This document shows, piece by piece, positions 60,901 to 64,000 of a DNA stretch of 64,000 bases (positions are counted from its first letter, which is position 1; each line of letters starts with the position of its first letter). The DNA lies in the NCBI GenBank assembly GCA_017309115.1, contig JAFLEF010000025.1, positions 37,569-101,568 of the forward strand, in the 5' to 3' direction. The stretch comes from Verrucomicrobiota bacterium. Lineage in GTDB: Bacteria > Verrucomicrobiota > Verrucomicrobiia > Limisphaerales > UBA9464. The translations under genes and the position numbers were made by a program. Below the pieces are notes generated by a model. The model did no database searches. It was given only the letters and a program-made list of their open reading frames with translations, and was not told the origin of the DNA.

Positions 60901-61321
60901 AGCCCTTGCCGAAGTGCGACTTGAGCTCGGGATGAAACTGGTCGGCGCCGGGGAAGGCCCACTGCGAGACGCGGGCCGGATGCGGTCGGAATCCCGGCGT
61001 GTCACCCGGGCGGCCCATGTTGCGGACAATGAGCTGTTGCTCGGGAAAGCGCAGCTGCAGTTCCGTCTCGAGGCGGCTGTAATAGACATCGCGTTCGGCC
61101 AGGCCGTTTCCGATGAACACGATACGTTCGCCGGCCGAGGGCGGGGCCACCGCTTGGGGGCGGGCGGTCGTGGCGGCGGCCGGTTCCGCGGTGGGCGCGT
61201 GGGGTCGGTTGTTGGGTTCGGCGGCCTGGGCTCCGAACCAGAGCAGGGCGGCGGAGAGAAAGGGAAGGATCCGCGGCGACGGACGACCGAAGCCGGCAGG
61301 ACCGAGCAAACGTGGCTGCAT
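57941..61321 (-). CDS. PVC-type heme-binding CxxCH protein with SGNH-like N-terminal domain
   Basis: A 1126-residue exported protein. The signal peptide is at about 14-33 (ILPFLSAALLWFGAQAAEP). The next 270 residues form an SGNH/GDSL-like domain: RIVFIGNGLAERDVYYSRLETELQLRFP, DTIIAFFGYNESFDG, RLVLVSPLAFENL, FAPTEAGYAELAVIL. The usual GDS serine is replaced by G-N-G, so this half may be inactive. A propeller-like dehydrogenase region follows (MTIMPGYKVELFASEEEFPDLKKPVQMSFDNRGRLWVAVTPAYPH). HEAT-like repeats come next, then a C-terminal cytochrome c domain with CATCHQ and a later M. This architecture is characteristic of Planctomycetes/Verrucomicrobia. Probable role: periplasmic redox enzyme for sugar derivatives. 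The start is ATG 61321. Confidence 0.9.
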   Translation of the reverse strand: MQPRLLGPAGFGRPSPRILPFLSAALLWFGAQAAEPNNRPHAPTAEPAAATTARPQAVAPPSAGERIVFIGNGLAERDVYYSRLETELQLRFPEQQLIVRNMGRPGDTPGFRPHPARVSQWAFPGADQFHPELKSHFGKGFFSTPDQWLTHLKADTIIAFFGYNESFDGPSRVGIFQAELDAWVKHTLSKAYNGTAAPRLVLVSPLAFENLSALRDLPDGKKENENLKLYSEAMRTVAQKYGLTFVDFFGATQARYAKSNLPPLTINGFAPTEAGYAELAVILADQAFGKTPRQSKADPALVHAAVKEKDFFWNNDYNLVNGVHTHGQRYDPFGPQNYPAEIQKTREMTALRDTRIHEVAAGKTKDLLVDDTQTTPLPAVPTNFKRPVEYLDGVKAIEKMTIMPGYKVELFASEEEFPDLKKPVQMSFDNRGRLWVAVTPAYPHFKPGESRPNDKILIFEDTNGDGKADKQTVFADKLHLPIGFELAPEGVYLSQEPNLCLLVDDNHDDRADRLEILMHGFDTHDTHHAISAYSADASGAFYLLEGRFLHSQVETPYGPERVNDGGAWRFDPKRFRLERYIQSDVNNPWGIAFDQWEQGVLSDASSGENYWALPISAKMPYGVEIQRAGDFVPKRSRPTSGSEFVYSRHFPDDVQGDFMTCNSIGFLGINFSSVQDDGSGFTGKLAGDLISSSDPNFRPVDLEFAPDGSLYFLDWHNALIGHMQHNARDPNRDRERGRIYRVTYPSRPLVTPAKVAGASVPELLENLKLPEYRSRYRTRRELRGRPAAEVIPAVKAWAAKLDKSDPNYERFLCEAMWVTWAQNRPDTGLILQCLNGRSPEARAAAAHVLRYTYHQIPNAVALLRQAANDSNGRVRLEAIVAASWMDNLDGARIVVEALRHPFDKWMSPVTRQILETTLKDDLAALAKADPALFASNPNAQAYLAGTYKLDAAPPPADQRSYGPTRPLNEAEAKLYALGKEVFHRDAHCATCHQSSGTGTPGIYPPLNVPNNPWLAQDERLIKIVLKGLWGPLELGGQRFAPTNGVPPMVGFAGMLTDEEAAGVLTYVRQSFGNNLPPIQPAQVGKIREQIKDRADFYMVEEIMKEHPILGWEAWGKMSRPKENIYE

Positions 61322-61372
61322 GCACCAACAGTGCTCAGGAAGGTCCTGACGGGCAAGGCTGCGGGGCATTCA

Positions 61373-61735
61373 GTCCGCAGATTGACGCCGAATTCCGCAG
61401 ATTGCTGGGGAAGGTACGGAGTCCCGGCTTCAGCCGGTCCCGTGTCAACCGCCATAAACTAGCTGAGAGCTGAGAGCTGAGAGGTCGGAAGGGGAAGGGG
61501 AGTCGGTGGGGCGACGCTCCGCGGAGCCGTTCGCCGGTGGAGTGGTGACGCGTTGGTTTCTGCTGACGCCTCGCCCGTGGGAAAACGGTAAAAAGTTTAC
61601 CGCACTCCACAAAAAACAGCCCGTGACTTCTCGCCCGACCGACTTCCAGATTCCCGTCTTCTTCCTGTGTTCCTGTGTTCCAGATTCCTCCCCTCTTCGA
61701 AAGACCCCCCAAAAAAATCCGTTTAATCTGCGGGA
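61373..61735. repeat. Inverted-repeat element arms enclosing families A and B and a microsatellite
   Basis: The left arm GTCCGCAGATTGACG with a second CCGCAGATT is at 61373-61408. The right arm AAAAAAATCC-GTTTAATCTGCGGG is at 61711-61735. Between them are the 25-bp family B block (61414-61438), the AGCTGAG run (61461-61484) and a family A fragment GGGGCGACGCTCCGCGGAGC (61508 on). Arms in this window are normally about 140 bp apart; here 360. Confidence 0.65.
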
Positions 61736-62340
61736 AAACCCTCCCTTGGGAATCGGGATAAGCGGTGGAAATCAGCGGGTTGCAGGAGCACCTTTGGATG
61801 TGGGGAGGGCCAACTCCTCGAATCGGAGTTCGCCCGATTCCAAAGGCATCGCTCCAGCTTGGCTGCACCCTCGCTGTTCGTCCTCGCCAGCGTCATCACG
61901 AACTAGTTTCGGAAATCTTATTAATTTGTTCCGTGCCAGAAGTTCATTGACAATCAAACTGGTAATAGGGATAAAGGTAAGCGTCAGAAATGAAATCGCG
62001 GAAACCGATTTCATCCGTCAGTAGTAGAGTCAGAGAACAGCACACCCGATTAGAAGAATGAGTTACCCCCCCCAATTTCTTTTTGGGATCTAGTTGAATT
62101 GTCTTCGCGGGATCAACGGCGGCTTCCCATGTCGGCTGTCTGTGGACCTAATTCAGGGGTTTGGGATAAGTCGGAGGCCTTCACGTTAAGTTCAAGAACT
62201 GTCGGGCCGCTACTCCTATCGCGGTGCTCTTGGCTTGAGCGAAGGCAGGGTTTAGAAGTGGTCTCAAATCATCCGTTCAGGAAGCCAAGCACTTTGGCCG
62301 CAGGAACAGGTTCGGCCAAAAAATACAGGTCAATAAATTC
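61736..62340. other. Gene-poor, lower-GC stretch
   Basis: A T/A-richer sequence than the rest of the window (for example CTTATTAATTTG and AAAAAATACAGG). An 80-codon minus-strand frame at 61772-62014 has a hydrophobic start, but no family support. The region before ATG 62341 should carry the promoter for the secreted protein. Nothing else is recognised. Confidence 0.45.
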
Positions 62341-63117
62341 ATGACTAAAATCACCTTTTTGGCAGTGGTGGCATTGCTGATTGTGCGATGCATCGGGCAG
62401 CAACTGCCTTTGTCGCAAGTCGGGCTTTATTCACTTAGTTCTATTGACCTAGACGGTGATCAAAAGCCTGATTTAGTTTATCGGCTCAACGTGTCAGAGT
62501 TTAGAGCTAATAGTGATACCTATACCGTCGCGACACGAGTTGTTGTAAGTAATGGAGTGTCGATCTTGAGGCTGAATTCGAGTGGTCCGGACTTTTCATC
62601 AGGTCAAACCGTTGGGCCGCTTGGAACGACTCCCGGTTTTGATCCCTACTTGTGCTCCTTCTTGGAGGAGTTCGTATTTCCCACCTGGTTTTACTTTGAT
62701 CGCGCTCACTTCTTGCCCGACCCCTTTTTCACGAATAAGACGAGTGTGTTGATCGGTTTCCAGGCGCAACTGGAAGACTCAAAGCACTACGGTTGGCTTC
62801 AGTTCGACCGCTCCAGTACCGCGTTCACGAACTTCTTTCAGCTCACGAAGTGGGATTGGAATCCCATTCCGGACGCGACGATTCGGGCGGGCTTTCCCCC
62901 GGAAATTCCCCTGAACACAGAACTTGTCTCTGACGGGGCGGAGACCGTTTTGCGCCTCAGCTGGCCAGGGGCGGTGGCAAACTGGATTTTGGAGAGCACG
63001 ACGAGTCTCACCGCGCCGATTGAATGGGAATTCTATCCTACGGGCGGCGCTTCAGTGGATGTTCCCGTGGGTGAAGCGTCGGATCCGGTTCGTTACTTCC
63101 GACTCCGGCAGCCGTGA
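62341..63117 (+). CDS. Secreted protein of unknown function
   Basis: A 258-residue protein with a signal peptide (TKITFLAVVALLIVRCIGQQL). The body has SLSSIDLDGDQKPDLVYRLNVSEF, a calcium-loop-like D-L-D-G-D-x-x-x-D-L typical of FG-GAP/VCBS-like repeats, and beta strands. The C-terminus ILESTTSLTAPIEWEFYPTGG..RYFRLRQP follows the pattern (L-E-x-T-x-x-L..W..F-x-R-L) of a small C-terminal domain found in many exported verrucomicrobial proteins. The first two thirds use more A/T-ending codons than the last third. The GTGA overlap couples it to the prepilin-like gene. I cannot name a function. Confidence 0.7.
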   Translation: MTKITFLAVVALLIVRCIGQQLPLSQVGLYSLSSIDLDGDQKPDLVYRLNVSEFRANSDTYTVATRVVVSNGVSILRLNSSGPDFSSGQTVGPLGTTPGFDPYLCSFLEEFVFPTWFYFDRAHFLPDPFFTNKTSVLIGFQAQLEDSKHYGWLQFDRSSTAFTNFFQLTKWDWNPIPDATIRAGFPPEIPLNTELVSDGAETVLRLSWPGAVANWILESTTSLTAPIEWEFYPTGGASVDVPVGEASDPVRYFRLRQP

Positions 63118-63959
63118 ATGAATCCCCTCGAAAGGGATGGTGTGAAGAAGCCCCCGGAGGTTGGTCTCGACGTTTGGGGTCAGAGCGACGGGTTGGCGGT
63201 CGAGCGTTTACGCTGATTGAGCTGTTGGTGGTTGTGGCGATCATTGCGGTACTGGCGGCCTTGCTGCTTCCAGCGCTTTCCAAGGCTCAGCAAAGGGCTC
63301 AATCCATTCTTTGCCTTAACAATCTCCGGCAACTCCAGATTGGGTTTCAGCTCTATGCCGACGACGAGCGGGATAAGTTGCCGCCTTCAGAAACGGATGG
63401 AGGGGAGATTTTTATGCCTCGTTGGGTGAATGGTAGCATGGCCCCCGGCCTGGCTCGCTCGCTCTCCGAGCTCACCAATTCCCAGCTCCTTCTCGAGCCG
63501 GGGCCGGGTCATATTGGCCCTTACATCCGCGCCGCCGGGGTCTTTCGTTGTCCGTCTGATCAGAGTCGGACGAATCTGACGAGGCGTCGCGGTCCCTTGC
63601 GGGTCCGGAGCTACAGTATGAATCCGTACGTGGTCTATGCCGATGGGGTCGGAATTGAGGGCGGGCGACTTCAATCCTACTCCCGCACCGCGTTCGTGAA
63701 GTTCGCCGATTTCGCGCGGGTCTCGCCCTCTCAGATCTACATCTTTATCGACGAACACGAGCTCACCTTGGGCAACGGCAAATTCTCATTCAATTGGCCT
63801 TTGGGTCCTCATTCGTACTGGCCGGGGCATTGGCCGGCGCGGCGTCATGCCAACCAGGGAGCGTTTAGTTTTGCGGCTCCGGATGAGTTTGTGTGGGTAG
63901 GAAGGGAGGGGAAACCTTCGGTTGTGGGGAGCCTTGGTGCGCAATTCGCCCCTTGGTGA
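63114..63959 (+). CDS. Type IV pilin-like (prepilin N-terminal methylation motif) protein
   Basis: A 281-residue protein. A 31-residue basic leader is followed by the motif AFTLIELLVVVAIIAVLAALLLPALSKA, the type II/IV secretion prepilin signal: the peptidase would cut before F and methylate it. The residue before F is A, not the usual G. The globular domain begins CLNNLRQLQIGFQLYADDERDKLPPSE and includes YIRAAGVFRCPSDQSR, SYSMNPYV and IFIDEHELTLG. This is the DUF1559/H-X9-DG-like pseudopilin type found in very large numbers in Planctomycetes and Verrucomicrobia. Translation starts at GTG 63114, overlapping the previous stop. It may be a secretion-system pseudopilin or surface protein. Confidence 0.88.
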   Translation: MNESPRKGWCEEAPGGWSRRLGSERRVGGRAFTLIELLVVVAIIAVLAALLLPALSKAQQRAQSILCLNNLRQLQIGFQLYADDERDKLPPSETDGGEIFMPRWVNGSMAPGLARSLSELTNSQLLLEPGPGHIGPYIRAAGVFRCPSDQSRTNLTRRRGPLRVRSYSMNPYVVYADGVGIEGGRLQSYSRTAFVKFADFARVSPSQIYIFIDEHELTLGNGKFSFNWPLGPHSYWPGHWPARRHANQGAFSFAAPDEFVWVGREGKPSVVGSLGAQFAPW

Positions 63960-63983
63960 CCCGCTGGAGAAGCCCCCGGGCGG

Positions 63984-64000
63984 AGCCCTTTTGAGGGGCT
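63984..64000 (+). terminator. Possible terminator hairpin at the window edge
   Basis: AGCCC-TTTTGAG-GGGCT forms a 5-bp stem 25 bp after the prepilin stop. The T tract that would confirm a terminator lies beyond the window, so this is only tentative. Confidence 0.3.

Noticed and set aside
59147-61462. 771-codon open frame on the plus strand
   Set aside because: Fully antisense to the PVC cytochrome-like gene, which has clear motifs. The plus frame has none.
61772-62014. 80-codon minus-strand frame with a hydrophobic start
   Set aside because: The N-terminus looks like a signal segment, but no family pattern, partner or ribosome-binding site supports it, and it lies in a repeat-rich, lower-GC gap.

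Overview
The window is GC-rich bacterial chromosome, most likely from a Verrucomicrobiota member (Pedosphaera/Limisphaera-like). The pointers are: a PVC-type heme-binding CxxCH protein with an SGNH-like N-terminus; two CotH-kinase proteins, one with EF-hands; a TIGR02999-type ECF sigma factor next to a membrane Ser/Thr kinase with TPRs; a HAF-repeat protein with a degenerate PEP-CTERM-like tail; a giant secreted protein ending in SREYSVFNFG repeats; a prepilin-like protein starting at FTLIELLVV; and abundant short dispersed repeats. The assignment is inferred from gene content. No rRNA or marker phylogeny was available.

Layout. 1-5.3 kb: copper-type P-ATPase (cut by the window edge), a secreted carbohydrate-binding-like protein, a Tat-exported TIM-barrel protein, a glutamine synthetase family enzyme, a decayed nuclease/transposase-like fragment and a tRNA-Gln. 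5.4-9.2 kb: membrane protein, old-yellow-enzyme reductase plus DHDPS-like aldolase, then a Phd/PIN toxin-antitoxin pair. 9.3-12.8 kb: a YtrA-type GntR regulator with its ABC transporter. 13-18 kb: monooxygenase-fold protein, LarA-like protein, two paralogous unknown proteins, an approximately 211-bp tandem repeat array and a peptidoglycan amidase. 18-22.5 kb: Era, a ClpX-like AAA protein without the zinc domain, and an OmpR/CpxR-type two-component system. 22.7-28.4 kb: Tat-exported intradiol dioxygenase-like protein and two CotH proteins. The two-component operon, the dioxygenase gene and the first CotH gene share an 11-bp-spaced direct-repeat box, which suggests one regulon. 28.4-30.4 kb: inverted-repeat elements and a DUF1275 protein.

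30.4-40.8 kb is the most notable block. It is a tightly packed operon of two DUF4132/HEAT proteins, a MoxR-type AAA ATPase, a DUF5682 protein and a VWA protein with an intact MIDAS, joined by three 4-nt overlaps and one 18-nt gap. This looks like a MoxR-VWA chaperone machine with three large partners of unknown function, and it is the best candidate for an undescribed system here.

41-49.3 kb: a lipoprotein, two tandem glycine-rich secreted paralogs and the 1619-residue giant protein. A near-identical motif lies upstream of the lipoprotein and of the first paralog. 49.5-57 kb: VanZ-like protein, a DUF2975/XRE pair with an inverted-repeat operator, a lipoprotein, the ECF sigma/kinase pair and the HAF protein. 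57.1-64 kb: a nucleotidyltransferase with a small overlapping partner (TA-like), the PVC cytochrome-like protein, a repeat-rich lower-GC gap, a secreted protein and a prepilin-like protein. Most long ORFs antisense to these genes are GC-driven shadows.
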